Shown piece after piece: positions 27,440-42,949 of a DNA stretch of 64,000 nt. Position numbers and translations under genes: made by a program. The notes beneath the pieces were generated by a model. It searched no databases and was not told the origin of the DNA. It saw only the letters and a program-made list of their open reading frames with translations. The DNA is taken from contig NW_027488788.1 of the NCBI RefSeq assembly GCF_050948215.1, forward strand, positions 1 to 64,000, given 5' to 3'. Source of the stretch: Halictus rubicundus (lineage: Eukaryota; Arthropoda; Insecta; Hymenoptera; Halictidae). The stretch's first letter is position 1, and each line of letters starts with the position of its first letter.

Positions 27440-30400
27440 TCCTATCCTGTATCCTATCCTATCCTCTATCCTATCCTATCCTATATCCTATCCTATCCTG
27501 TATCATATCCTATCCTCTATCCTATCCTATCCTCTATCCTATTCTATCCTCTATCCTATCCAATTCTATATCCTATTCTCTATCCTATCCTATCCTCTAT
27601 CATATCCTATCCTCTATCCTATCCTATCCTGTATCCTATCCTATCCTCTATCCTATCCTATCCTCTATCCTATCCTATCCTGTATCATATCCTATCCTCT
27701 ATCCTATCCTATCCTCTATCCTATTCTATCCTCTATCCTATCCAATCCTATATCCTATTCTCTATCCTATCCTATCCTCTATCGTATCCTATCCCCTATC
27801 CTATCCAATCCTCTATCCTATCCTATCCGCTATCCTATTCAATCCTATATCCTATTCTCTATCCTATCCTATCCTCTATCCTATCCTATCCTTTATCGTA
27901 TCCTATCCTCTATCCTATTAAATCCTATATCGGATCCTCTATCCTATCCTATCCTCTATCCTATCCTATCCTCTATCCTATCCTATCCTCTATCCTATCC
28001 TATCCTCTATCCTATCCTATCCTCTATCCCATCCTATTCTCTATCCTATCCTATCCTCTATCCTATCCTATCCTCTATCATATCCTATCCTCTATCCTAT
28101 CCTATCCTGTATCCTATCCTATCCTCTATCCTATCCTATCCTCTATCCTATCCTATCCTGTATCATATCCTATCCTCTATCCTATCCTATCCTCTATCCT
28201 ATTCTATCCTCTATCCTATCCAATCCTATATCCTATTCTCTATCCTATCCTATCCTCTATCGTATCCTATCCCCTATCCTATCCAATCCTCTATCCTATC
28301 CTATCCTCTATCCTATCCTTATCCTCTATCGTATCCTATCCTCTATCCTATCCTATCCTCTATCCTATCCTATCCTCTATCCTATCCTATCCTCTATCCT
28401 ATCCTATCCTCTATCCTATCCTATCCTCTATCCTATATTATCCTCTATCCTATCCTATCCTCTATCCTATCCTATCCTCTATCCTATCCTATCCTCTATC
28501 CTATCCTATCCTCTATCCTATCCTATTCTCTATCCTATCCTATCCTCTATCGTATCCTATCCTCTATCCTATTAAATCCTATATCGTATCCTCTATCCTA
28601 TCCTATCCTCTATCGTATCATATCCTCTATCCTATCCTATCCTCTATCGTATCCTATCCTCCATCCTATCCTATCCTCTATCCTATATTATCCTCTATCC
28701 TATCCCATCCTCTATCCTATCCTATCCTCTATCCTATCCTATCCTCTATCGTATCCTATTCTCTATCCTATCCTATCCTCTATCCTATCCTATCCTCTAT
28801 CGTATCCTATCCTCTATCGTATCCTCTATCATATCCTATCCTCTATCCTATCCTATCCTCTATCGTATCCTATCCTCTATCCTATCCTATCCTCTATCCT
28901 ATCCTATCCTCTATCCTATCCTATCCTCTATCCTATCCTCTATCCTATCCTATCCTCTATCCTATCCTATCCTCTATCCTATCCTATCCTCTATCCTATC
29001 CTATCCTCTATCCTATCCTATCCTCTATCCTATCCTATCCTCTATCCTATCCTATCCTCTATCCTATCCTATCCTCTATCCTATCCTATCCTATATCCTA
29101 TCCTATCCTCTATCCTATATTATCCTCTATCCTATCCCATCCTCTATCCTATCCTATCCTCTATCCTATCCTATCCTCTATCCTATCCTTTCCTCTATCC
29201 TATCCTATTCTCTATCCTATCCTATCCTCTATCCTATCGTATCCTCTATCGTATCCTATCCTCTATCCTATTAAATCCTATATCGTATCCTCTATCCTAT
29301 CCTATCCTCTATCCTATCCTATCCTCTATCCTATCCTATCCTCTATCCTATCCTATCCTCTATCCTATCCTATCCTCTATCCTATCCTATCCTCTATCCT
29401 ATCCTATCCTCTATCCTATCCCATCCTCTATCGTATCCTATCCTCTATCCTATCCTATCCTCTATCCTATCCTATCCTCTATCCCATCCTATCCTCTATC
29501 CTATTCTATCCTCTATCCTATCCAATCCTATATCCTATTCTCTATCCTATCCAATCCCCTATCCTATCCTATCCGCTATCCTATCCAATCCTATATCCTA
29601 TCCTCTATCCTATCCTATCCTTTATCGTATCCTATCCTCTATCCTATTAAATCCTATATCCTATCCTCTATCCTATCCTATCCTCTATCCTATCCTATCC
29701 TCTATCCTATCCTATCCTCTATCGTATCCTATCCTCTATCCTATTAAATCCTATATCGTATCCTCTATCCTATCCTATCCTCTATCGTATCATATCCTCT
29801 ATTCTATCCTATCCTCTATCGTATCCTATCCTCCATCCTATCCTATCCTCTATCCTATATTGTCCTCTATCCTATCCCATCCTCTATCCTATCCTATCCT
29901 CAATCCTATCCTATCCTCTATCCTATCCTATCGTCTATCGTATCCTATTCTCTATCCTATCCTATCCTCTATCCTATCCTATCCTATATCCTATCCTATC
30001 CTCTATCCTATATTATCCTCTATCATATCCCATCCTCTATCCTATCCTATCCTCTATCCTATCCTATCCTCTATCCTATCCTTTCCTCTATCCTATCCTA
30101 TTCTCTATCCTATCCTATCCTCTATCCTATCGTATCCTCTATCGTATCCTATCCTCTATCCTATTAAATCCTATATCGTATCCTCTATCCTATCCTATCC
30201 TCTATCCTATCCCATCCTCTACCCTATCCTATCCTCTATCCTATCCTATCCTCTATCCTATCCTATCCTCTATCCTATCCTATCCTCTATCCTATCCTAT
30301 CCTATCCTCTATCCTATCCTATCCTCTATCCTATCCTATCCTCTATCCTATCCCATCCTCTATCGTATCCTATCCTCTATCCTATCCTATCCTCTATCCT

Positions 30401-33400
30401 ATCCTATCCTCTATCCCATCCTATCCTCTATCCTATTCTATCCTCTATCCTATCCAATCCTATATCCTATTCTCTATCCTATCCAATCCCCTATCCTATC
30501 CAATCCTATATCCTATCCTCTATCCTATCCTATCCTTTATCGTATCCTATCCTCTATCCTATTAAATCCTATATCCTATCCTCTATCCTATCCTATCCTC
30601 TATCCTATCCTATCCTCTATCCTATCCTATCCTCTATCCTATCCTATCCTCTATCGTATCCTATCCTCTATCCTATTAAATCCTATATCGTATCCTCTAT
30701 CCTATCCTATCCTCTATCGTATCATATCCTCTATCCTATCCTATCCTCTATGGTATCCTATCCTCCATCCTATCCTATCCTCTATCCTATATTGTCCTCT
30801 ATCCTATCCCATCCTCTATCCTATCCTATCCTCAATCCTATCCTATCCTCTATCCTATCCTATCGTCTATCGTATCCTATTCTCTATCCTATCCTATCCT
30901 CTATCCTATCCTATCCTATATCCTATCCTATCCTCTATCCTATATTATCCTCTATCATATCCCATCCTCAATCCTATCCTATCCTCTATCCTATCCTATC
31001 CTCTATCCTATCCTTTCCTCTATCCTATCCTATTCTCTATCCTATCCTATCCTCTATCCTATCGTATCCTCTATCGTATCCTATCCTCTATCCTATTAAA
31101 TCCTATATCGTATCCTCTATCCTATCCTATCCTCTATCCTATCCCATCCTCTACCCTATCCTATCCTCTATCCTATCCTATCCTCTATCCTATCCTATCC
31201 TCTATCCTATCCTATCCTCTATCCTATCCTATCCTATCCTCTATCCTATCCTATCCTCTATCCTATCCTATCCTCTATCCTATCCTATCCTCTATCCTAT
31301 CCTATCCTCTATCCTATCCTATCCTCTATCCTATCCTATCCTCTATCCTATCCTATCCTCTATCCTATCCTTTCCTCTATCCTATCCTATTCTCTATCCT
31401 ATCCTATCCTCTATCCTATCGTATCCTCTATCGTATCCTATCCTCTATCCTATTAAATCCTATATCGTATCCTCTATCCTATCCTATCCTCTATCCTATC
31501 CCATCCTCTACCCTATCCTATCCTCTATCCTATCCTATTCTCTATCCTATCCTATCCTCTATCCTATCCTATCCTATATCCTATCCTATCCTCTATCCTA
31601 TATTATCCTCTATCATATCCCATCCTCTATCCTATCCTATCCTCTATCCTATCCTATCCTCTATCCTATCCTATCCTCTATCCTATCCTATCCTCTATCC
31701 TATCCTATCCTCTATCCTATCGTATCCTCTATCGTATCCTATCCTCTATCCTATTAAATCCTATATCGTATCCTCTATCCTATCCTATCCTCTATCCTAT
31801 CCTATCCTATATCCTATCCTATCCTGTATCATATCCTATCCTCTATCCTATCCTATCCTCTATCCTATTCTATCCTCTATCCTATCCAATCCTATATCCT
31901 ATTCTCTATCCTATCCTATCCTCTATCATATCCTATCCTCTATCCTATCCTATCCTGTATCCTATCCTATCCTCTATCCTATCCTATCCTCTATCCTATC
32001 CTATCCTGTATCATATCCTATCCTCTATCCTATCCTATCCTCTATCCTATTCTATCCTCTATCCTATCCAATCCTATATCCTATTCTCTATCCTATCCTA
32101 TCCTCTATCGTATCCTATCCCCTATCCTATCCAATCCTCTATCCTATCCTATCCGCTATCCTATTCAATCCTATATCCTATTCTCTATCCTATCCTATCC
32201 TCTATCCTATCCTATCCTTTATCGTATCCTATCCTCTATCCTATTAAATCCTATATCGGATCCTCTATCCTATCCTATCCTCTATCCTATCCTATCCTCT
32301 ATCCTATCCTATCCTCTATCCTATCCTATCCTCTATCCTATCCTATCCTCTATCCCATCCTATTCTCTATCCTATCCTATCCTCTATCCTATCCTATCCT
32401 CTATCATATCCTATCCTCTATCCTATCCTATCCTGTATCCTATCCTATCCTCTATCCTATCCTATCCTCTATCCTATCCTATCCTGTATCATATCCTATC
32501 CTCTATCCTATCCTATCCTCTATCCTATTCTATCCTCTATCCTATCCAATCCTATATCCTATTCTCTATCCTATCCTATCCTCTATCGTATCCTATCCCC
32601 TATCCTATCCAATCCTCTATCCTATCCTATCCTCTATCCTATCCTTATCCTCTATCGTATCCTATCCTCTATCCTATCCTATCCTCTATCCTATCCTATC
32701 CTCTATCCTATCCTATCCTCTATCCTATCCTATCCTCTATCCTATCCTATCCTCTATCCTATATTATCCTCTATCCTATCCTATCCTCTATCCTATCCTA
32801 TCCTCTATCCTATCCTATCCTCTATCCTATCCTATCCTCTATCCTATCCTATTCTCTATCCTATCCTATCCTCTATCGTATCCTATCCTCTATCCTATTA
32901 AATCCTATATCGTATCCTCTATCCTATCCTATCCTCTATCGTATCATATCCTCTATCCTATCCTATCCTCTATCGTATCCTATCCTCCATCCTATCCTAT
33001 CCTCTATCCTATATTATCCTCTATCCTATCCCATCCTCTATCCTATCCTATCCTCTATCCTATCCTATCCTCTATCGTATCCTATTCTCTATCCTATCCT
33101 ATCCTCTATCCTATCCTATCCTCTATCGTATCCTATCCTCTATCGTATCCTCTATCATATCCTATCCTCTATCCTATCCTATCCTCTATCGTATCCTATC
33201 CTCTATCCTATCCTATCCTCTATCCTATCCTATCCTCTATCCTATCCTATCCTCTATCCTATCCTCTATCCTATCCTATCCTCTATCCTATCCTATCCTC
33301 TATCCTATCCTATCCTCTATCCTATCCTATCCTCTATCCTATCCTATCCTCTATCCTATCCTATCCTATATCCTATCCTATCCTCTATCCTATATTATCC

Positions 33401-34500
33401 TCTATCCTATCCCATCCTCTATCCTATCCTATCCTCTATCCTATCCTATCCTCTATCCTATCCTTTCCTCTATCCTATCCTATTCTCTATCCTATCCTAT
33501 CCTCTATCCTATCGTATCCTCTATCGTATCCTATCCTCTATCCTATTAAATCCTATATCGTATCCTCTATCCTATCCTATCCTCTATCCTATCCTATCCT
33601 CTATCCTATCCTATCCTCTATCCTATCCTATCCTCTATCCTATCCTATCCTCTATCCTATCCTATCCTCTATCCTATCCTATCCTCTATCCTATCCCATC
33701 CTCTATCGTATCCTATCCTCTATCCTATCCTATCCTCTATCCTATCCTATCCTCTATCCCATCCTATCCTCTATCCTATTCTATCCTCTATCCTATCCAA
33801 TCCTATATCCTATTCTCTATCCTATCCAATCCCCTATCCTATCCTATCCGCTATCCTATCCAATCCTATATCCTATCCTCTATCCTATCCTATCCTTTAT
33901 CGTATCCTATCCTCTATCCTATTAAATCCTATATCCTATCCTCTATCCTATCCTATCCTCTATCCTATCCTATCCTCTATCCTATCCTATCCTCTATCCT
34001 ATCCTATCCTCTATCGTATCCTATCCTCTATCATATTAAATCCTATATCGTATCCTCTATCCTATCCTATCCTCTATCGTATCATATCCTCTATCCTATC
34101 CTATCCTCTATCGTATCCTATCCTCCATCCTATCCTATCCTCTATCCTATATTGTCCTCTATCCTATCCCATCCTCTATCCTATCATATCCTCAATCCTA
34201 TCCTATCCTCTATCCTATCCTATCGTCTATCGTATCCTATTCTCTATCCTATCCTATCCTCTATCCTATCCTATCCTATATCCTATCCTATCCTCTATCC
34301 TATATTATCCTCTATCATATCCCATCCTCTATCCTATCCTATCCTCTATCCTATCCTATCCTCTATCCTATCCTTTCCTCTATCCTATCCTATTCTCTAT
34401 CCTATCCTATCCTCTATCCTATCGTATCCTCTATCGTATCCTATCCTCTATCCTATTAAATCCTATATCGTATCCTCTATCCTATCCTATCCTCTATCCT
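27440..34500 (+). repeat. Large tandem duplication with spacing of about 4.3 kb
   Basis: The block from about 27,440 to 30,200 matches about 31,760 to 34,500. An ATATCC-to-CCTGTATC step is at 27,483 and 31,809, CGGATCC is at 27,931 and 32,257, and CTATCATATCC is at 28,826 and 33,152, all 4,326 bp apart. Further on, the ATTGTCC unit is at 29,860 and 34,152 (4,292 bp), a loss of 34 bp or two monomers. The ATTGTCC marker also recurs near 30,792, 35,164 and 35,808, so shorter copies of the right-hand part are nested here. Confidence 0.75.
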
Positions 34501-37339
34501 ATCCCATCCTCTACCCTATCCTATCCTCTATCCTATCCTATCCTCTATCCTATCCTATCCTCTATCCTATCCTATCCTCTATCCTATCCTATCCTCTATC
34601 CTATCCTATCCTCTATCCTATCCTATCCTCTATCCTATCCTATCCTCTATCCTATCCCATCCTCTATCGTATCCTATCCTCTATCCTATCCTATCCTCTA
34701 TCCTATCCTATCCTCTATCCCATCCTATCCTCTATCCTATTCTATCCTCTATCCTATCCAATCCTATATCCTATTCTCTATCCTATCCAATCCCCTATCC
34801 TATCCTATCCGCTATCCTATCCAATCCTATATCCTATCCTCTATCCTATCCTATCCTTTATCGTATCCTATCCTCTATCCTATTAAATCCTATATCGTAT
34901 CCTCTATCCTATCCTATCCTCTATCGTATCCTATCCTCTATCCTATCCTATCCTCTATCCTATCCTATCCTCTATCCTATCCTATCCTCTATCCTATCCT
35001 ATTCTCTATCCTATCCTATCCTCTATCGTATCCTATCCTCTATCCTATTAAATCCTATATCGTATCCTCTATCCTATCCTATCCTCTATCGTATCATATC
35101 CTCTATCCTATCCTATCCTCTATCGTATCCTATCCTCCATCCTATCCTATCCTCTATCCTATATTGTCCTCTATCCTATCCCATCCTCTATCCTATCCTA
35201 TCCTCTATCCTATCCTATCCTCTATCCTATCCTATCCTCTATCCTATTCTATCCTCTATCCTATCCAATCCTATATCCTATTCTCTATCCTATCCAATCC
35301 CCTATCCTATCCTATCCGCTATCCTATCCAATCCTATATCCTATCCTCTATCCTATCCTCTATCCTATCCTATCCTTTATCGTATCCTATCCTCTATCCT
35401 ATTAAATCCTATATCGTATCCTCTATCCTATTAAATCCTATATCGTATCCTCTATCCTATCCTATCCTCTATCGTATCCTATCCTCTATCCTATCCTATC
35501 CTCTATCCTATCCTATCCTCTATCCTATCCTATCCTCTATCCTATATTATCCTCTATCCTATCCTATCCTCTATCCTATCCTATCCTCTATCCTATCCTA
35601 TCCTCTATCCTATCCTATCCTCTATCCTATCCTATTCTCTATCCTATCCTATCCTCTATCGTATCCTATCCTCTATCCTATTAAATCCTATATCGTATCC
35701 TCTATCCTATCCTATTCTCTATCGTATCATATCCTCTATCCTATCCTATCCTCTATCGTATCCTATCCTCCATCCTATCCTATCCTCTATCCTATATTGT
35801 CCTCTATCCTATCCCATCCTCTATCCTATCCTATCCTCTATCCTATCCTATCCTCTATCCTATCCTATCCTCTATCCTATTCTATCCTCTATCCTATCCA
35901 ATCCTATATCCTATTCTCTATCCTATCCAATCCCCTATCCTATCCTATCCGCTATCCTATCCAATCCTATATCCTATCCTCTATCCTATCCTCTATCCTA
36001 TCCTATCCTTTATCGTATCCTATCCTCTATCCTATTAAATCCTATATCGTATCCTCTATCCTATCCTATCCTCTATCGTATCCTATCCTCTATCCTATCC
36101 TATCCTCTATCCTATCCTATCCTCTATCCTATATTATCCTCTATCCTATCCTATCCTCTATCCTATCCTATCCTCTATCCTATCCTATCCTCTATCCTAT
36201 CCTATCCTCTATCCTATCCTATTCTCTATCCTATCCTATCCTCTATCGTATCCTATCCTCTATCCTATTAAATCCTATATCGTATCCTCTATCATATCCT
36301 ATCCTCTATCGTATCCTATCCTCTATCGTATCCTATCCTCTATCCTATCCCATCCTCTATCCTATCCTATCCTCTATCCTATTCTATCCTCTATCCTATC
36401 CAATCCTATATCCTATTCTCTATCCTATCCAATCCCCTATCCTATCCTATCCGCTATCCTATCCAATCCTATATCCTATCCTCTATCCTATCCTCTATCC
36501 TATCCTATCCTTTATCGTATCCTATCCTCTATCCTATTAAATCCTATATCGTATCCTCTATCCTATCCTATCCTCTATCGTATCCTATCCTCTATCCTAT
36601 CCTATCCTCTATCCTATCCTATCCTCTATCCTATCCTATCCTCTATCCTATATTATCCTCTATCCTATCCTATCCTCTATCCTATCCTATCCTCTATCCT
36701 ATCCTATCCTCTATCCTATCCTATCCTCTATCCTATCCTATTCTCTATCCTATCCTATCCTTTATCGTATCCTATCCTCTATCCTATTAAATCCTATATC
36801 GGATCCTCTATCCTATCCTATCCTCTATCGTATCCTATCCTCTATCGTATCCTATCCTCTATCCTATCCTATCCTCTATCCTATCCTGTCCTCTATCCTA
36901 TATTATCCTCTATCCTATCCTATCCTGTATCCTATCCTATCCTCTATCCTATCCTATCCTCTATCCTATATTATCCTCTATCCTATCCCATCCTCTATCC
37001 TATCCTATCCTCTATCCTATCCTATCCTCTATCGTATCCTATTCTCTATCCTATCCTATCCTCTATCCTATCCTATCCTCTATCGTATCCTATCCTCTAT
37101 CCTATCCTCTATCCTATCCTATCCCCTATCCTATCCTATCCTCTATCCTATCCTATCCTCTATCCTATATTATCCTCTATCCTATCCCATCCTCTATCCT
37201 ATCCTATCCTCTATCCTATCCTATCCTCTATCCTATCCTTTCCTCTATCCTATCCTATTCTCTATCCTATCCTATCCTCTATCCTATCGCATCCTCTATC
37301 GTATCCTGTCCTCTATCCTATTAAATCCTATATCGTATT

Positions 37340-40300
37340 CTCTATCCTATCCTATCCTCTATCCTATCCTATCCTCTATCCTATCCTATCCTCTATCCTA
37401 TCCTATCCTGTATCATATCCTATCCTCTATCCTATCCTATCCTCTATCCTATTCTATCCTCTATCCTATCCAATCCTATATCCTATTCTCTATCGTATCC
37501 TATCCTCTATCGTATCCTATTCCCTATCCTATCCAATCCTCTATCCTATCCTATCCGCTATCCTATCCAATCCTATATCCTATTCTCTATCCTATCCTAT
37601 CCTCTATCCTATCCTATCCTTTATCGTATCCTATCCTCTATCCTATTAAATCCTATATCGGATCCCCTATCCTATCCTATCCTCTATCGTATCCTATCCT
37701 CTATCGTATCCTATCCTCTATCCTATCCTATCCTCTATCCTATCCTATCCTCTATCCTATATTATCCTCTATCCTATCCTATCCTCTATCCTATCCTATC
37801 CTCTATCCTATCCTATCCTCTATCCTATCCTATCTTCTATCCTATCCTATTCTCTATCCTATCCTATCCTCTATCCTATCCTATCCTCTATCCTATCCTA
37901 TCCTTTATCCTATCCTATCCTCTATCCTATCCTATCCTCTATCCAATCCTATCCTCTATCATATCCTATCCTCTATCCTATCCTATCCTCTATCCTATCC
38001 TTATCCTCTATCGTATCCTATCCTCTATCCTATCCTATCCTCTATCCTATCCTATCCTATCCTATCCTCTATCCTATCCTTATCCTCTATCGTATCCTAT
38101 CCTCTATCCTATCCTATCCTCTATCCTATCCTATCCTATCCTATCCTCTATCCTATCCTATCCTCTATCCTATCCTATCCTCTATCCTATCATATTATCT
38201 ATCCTATCCTATCCTCTATCCTATCCTATCCTCTATCGTATCCTATCCTCTATCCTATTAAATCCTATATCGTATCCTCTATCCTATCCTATCCTCTATC
38301 GTATCCTATCCTCTATCCTATCCTATCCTCTATCCTATCCTATCCTCTATCCTATCCTATTCTCCATCCCATCCTATCCTCTATCCTATCCTATCCTCTA
38401 TCCTATCCTATCCTCTATCCTATCCTATCCTCTATCCTATCCTATCCTCTATCCTATCCTATCCTCTATCCTATCCTATCCTCTATCCTATCCTATCCTC
38501 TATCCTATCCTATCCTCTATCCTATTCTATCCTCTATCCTATCCAATCCTATATCCTATTCTCTATCCTATCCAATCCCCTATCCTATCCTATCCGCTAT
38601 CCTATCCAATCCTATATCCTATCCTCTATCCCATCCTCTATCCTATCCTATCCTTTAGCGTATCCTATCCTCTATCCTATTAAATCCTATATCGTATCCT
38701 CTATCCTATCCTATCCTCTATCGTATCCTATCCTCTATCCTATTAAATCCTATATCGTATCCTCTATCATATCCTATCCTCTATAGTATCATATCCTCTA
38801 TCCTATCCTATCCTCTATCGTATCCTATCCTCCATCCTATCCTATCCTCTATCCTATATTATCCTCTATCCTATCCCATCCTCTATCCTATCCTATCCTC
38901 TATCCTATCCTATCCTCTATCGTATCCTATTCTCTATCCTATCCTATCCTCTATCCTATCCTATCCTCTATCGTATCCTATCCTCTATCGTATCCTCTAT
39001 CATATCCTATCCTCTATCCTATCCTATCCTCTATCCTATCCTTATCCTCTATCGTATCCTATCCTCTATCCTATCCTATCCTCTATCCTATCCTATCCTC
39101 TATCCTATATTATCCTCTATCCTATCCCATCCTCTATCCTATCCTATCCTCTATCCTATCCTATCCTCTATCCTATCCTTTCCTCTATCCTATCCTATTC
39201 TCTATCCTAGCCTATCCTCTATCCTATCGCATCCTCTATCGTATCCTATCCTCTATCCTATCCTATCCTCTATCCTATCCTTTCCTCTATCCTATCCTAT
39301 TCTCTATCCTATCCTATCCTCTATCCTATCGCATCCTCTATCGTATCCTGTCCTCTATCCTATTAAATCCTATATCGTATTCTCTATCCTATCCTATCCT
39401 CTATCCTATCCTATCCTCTATCCTATCCTATCCTCTATCCTATCCTATCCTGTATCATATCCTATCCTCTATCCTATCCTATCCTCTATCCTATTCTATC
39501 CTCTATCCTATCCAATCCTATATCCTATTCTCTATCGTATCCTATCCTCTATCGTATCCTATTCCCTATCCTATCCAATCCTCTATCCTATCCTATCCGC
39601 TATCCTATCCAATCCTATATCCTATTCTCTATCCTATCCTATCCTCTATCCTATCCTATCCTTTATCGTATCCTATCCTCTATCCTATTAAATCCTATAT
39701 CGGATCCCCTATCCTATCCTATCCTCTATCGTATCCTATCCTCTATCGTATCCTATCCTCTATCCTATCCTATCCTCTATCCTATCCTATCCTCTATCCT
39801 ATATTATCCTCTATCCTATCCTATCCTCTATCCTATCCTATCCTCTATCCTATCCTATCCTCTATCCTATCCTATCTTCTATCCTATCCTATTCTCTATC
39901 CTATCCTATCCTCTATCCTATCCTATCCTCTATCCTATCCTATCCTTTATCCTATCCTATCCTCTATCGTATCCTATCCTCCATCCTATCCTATCCTCTA
40001 TCCTATATTATCCTCTATCCTATCCCATCCTCTATCCTATCCTATCCTCTATCCTATCCTATCCTCTATCGTATCCTATTCTCTATCCTATCCTATCCTC
40101 TATCCTATCCTATCCTCTATCGTATCCTATCCTCTATCGTATCCTCTATCATATCCTATCCTCTATCCTATCCTATCCTCTATCCTATCCTTATCCTCTA
40201 TCGTATCCTATCCTCTATCCTATCCTATCCTCTATCCTATCCTATCCTCTATCCTATATTATCCTCTATCCTATCCCATCCTCTATCCTATCCTATCCTC

Positions 40301-42740
40301 TATCCTATCCTATCCTCTATCCTATCCTTTCCTCTATCCTATCCTATTCTCTATCCTAGCCTATCCTCTATCCTATCGCATCCTCTATCGTATCCTATCC
40401 TCTATCCTATCCTATCCTCTATCCTATCCTTTCCTCTATCCTATCCTATTCTCTATCCTATCCTATCCTCTATCCTATCGCATCCTCTATCGTATCCTGT
40501 CCTCTATCCTATTAAATCCTATATCGTATTCTCTATCCTATCCTATCCTCTATCCTATCCTATCCTCTATCCTATCCTATCCTCTATCCTATCCTATCCT
40601 GTATCATATCCTATCCTCTATCCTATCCTATCCTCTATCCTATTCTATCCTCTATCCTATCCAATCCTATATCCTATTCTCTATCGTATCCTATCCTCTA
40701 TCGTATCCTATTCCCTATCCTATCCAATCCTCTATCCTATCCTATCCGCTATCCTATCCAATCCTATATCCTATTCTCTATCCTATCCTATCCTCTATCC
40801 TATCCTATCCTTTATCGTATCCTATCCTCTATCCTATTAAATCCTATATCGGATCCCCTATCCTATCCTATCCTCTATCGTATCCTATCCTCTATCGTAT
40901 CCTATCCTCTATCCTATCCTATCCTCTATCCTATCCTATCCTCTATCCTATATTATCCTCTATCCTATCCTATCCTCTATCCTATCCTATCCTCTATCCT
41001 ATCCTATCCTCTATCCTATCCTATCTTCTATCCTATCCTATTCTCTATCCTATCCTATCCTCTATCCTATCCTATCCTCTATCCTATCCTATCCTTTATC
41101 CTATCCTATCCTCTATCCTATCCTATCCTCTATCCAATCCTATCCTCTATCATATCCTATCCTCTATCCTATCCTATCCTCTATCCTATCCTTATCCTCT
41201 ATCGTATCCTATCCTCTATCCTATCCTATCCTCTATCCTATCCTATCCTATCCTATCCTCTATCCTATCCTATCCTCTATCCTATCCTATCCTCTATCCT
41301 ATCATATTATCTATCCTATCCTATCCTCTATCCTATCCTATCCTCTATCGTATCCTATCCTCTATCCTATTAAATCCTATATCGTATCCTCTATCCTGTC
41401 CTATCCTCTATCGTATCCTATCCTCTATCCTATCCTATCCTCTATCCTATCCTATCCTCTATCCTATCCTATTCTCCATCCCATCCTATCCTCTATCCTA
41501 TCCTATCCTCTATCCTATCCTATCCTCTATCCTATCCTATCCTCTATCCTATCCTATCCTCTATCCTATCCTATCCTCTATCCTATCCTATCCTCTATCC
41601 TATCCTATCCTCTATCCTATCCTATCCTCTATCCTATTCTATCCTCTATCCTATCCAATCCTATATCCTATTCTCTATCCTATCCAATCCCCTATCCTAT
41701 CCTATCCGCTATCCTATCCAATCCTATATCCTATCCTCTATCCTATCCTCTATCCTATCCTATCCTTTAGCGTATCCTATCCTCTATCCTATTAAATCCT
41801 ATATCGTATCCTCTATCCTATCCTATCCTCTATCGTATCCTATCCTCTATCCTATTAAATCCTATATCGTATCCTCTATCATATCCTATCCTCTATAGTA
41901 TCATATCCTCTATCCTATCCTATCCTCTATCGTATCCTATCCTCCATCCTATCCTATCCTCTATCCTATATTATCCTCTATCCTATCCCATCCTCTATCC
42001 TATCCTATCCTCTATCCTATCCTATCCTCTATCGTATCCTATTCTCTATCCTATCCTATCCTCTATCCTATCCTATCCTCTATCGTATCCTATCCTCTAT
42101 CGTATCCTCTATCATATCCTATCCTCTATCCTATCCTATCCTCTATCCTATCCTTATCCTCTATCGTATCCTATCCTCTATCCTATCCTATCCTCTATCC
42201 TATCCTATCCTCTATCCTATATTATCCTCTATCCTATCCCATCCTCTATCCTATCCTATCCTCTATCCTATCCTATCCTCTATCCTATCCTTTCCTCTAT
42301 CCTATCCTATTCTCTATCCTAGCCTATCCTCTATCCTATCGCATCCTCTATCGTATCCTGTCCTCTATCCTATTAAATCCTATATCGTATTCTCTATCCT
42401 ATCCTATCCTCTATCCTATCCTATCCTCTATCCTATCCTATCCTCTATCCTATCCTATCCTGTATCATATCCTATCCTCTATCCTATCCTATCCTCTATC
42501 CTATTCTATCCTCTATCCTATCCAATCCTATATCCTATTCTCTATCCTATCCTATCCTCTATCGTATCCTATTCCCTATCCTATCCAATCCTCTATCCTA
42601 TCCTATCCGCTATCCTATCCAATCCTATATCCTATTCTCTATCCTATCCTATCCTCTATCCTATCCTATCCTTTATCGTATCCTATCCTCTATCCTATTA
42701 AATCCTATATCGGATCCTCTATCCTATCCTATCCTCTATC
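37340..42740 (+). repeat. Nested duplications of 1.1 to 3.2 kb
   Basis: GGATCCCC occurs at 37,660, 39,702 and 40,851, with a GGATCCTC relative at 42,712. CTAGCCTATCC occurs near 39,209, 40,356 and 42,319. The unusual CTTTAGCGTATCC unit occurs near 38,645 and 41,764. One duplication has a spacing of about 1.15 kb and an overlapping one about 3.1-3.2 kb, so one copy event happened inside another. No non-satellite sequence is present. Confidence 0.7.
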
Positions 42741-42949
42741 GTATCCTATCCTCTATCGTATCCTATCCTCTATCCTATCCTATCCTCTATCCTATCCTAT
42801 CCTCTATCCTATATTATCCTCTATCCTATTATATCCTCTATCCTATCCTATCCTCTATCCTATCCTATCCTCTATCCTATCCTATCTTCTATCCTATCCT
42901 ATTCTCTATCCTATCCTATCCTCTATCCTATCCTATCCTCTATCCTATC

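Noticed and set aside
29860..32247. Open frames of up to 795 codons with SYPLSYPILYPILSSIL repeats (also at 13,546, 20,784, 30,750, 34,152, 35,164, 47,427, 50,867, 52,737, 53,716 and 62,690)
   Set aside because: The TATCC unit contains no stop on the + strand. The frames start and end where monomer-length variants or TAA from TTAAAT occur, with non-ATG starts, no domains and no codon-use signal.
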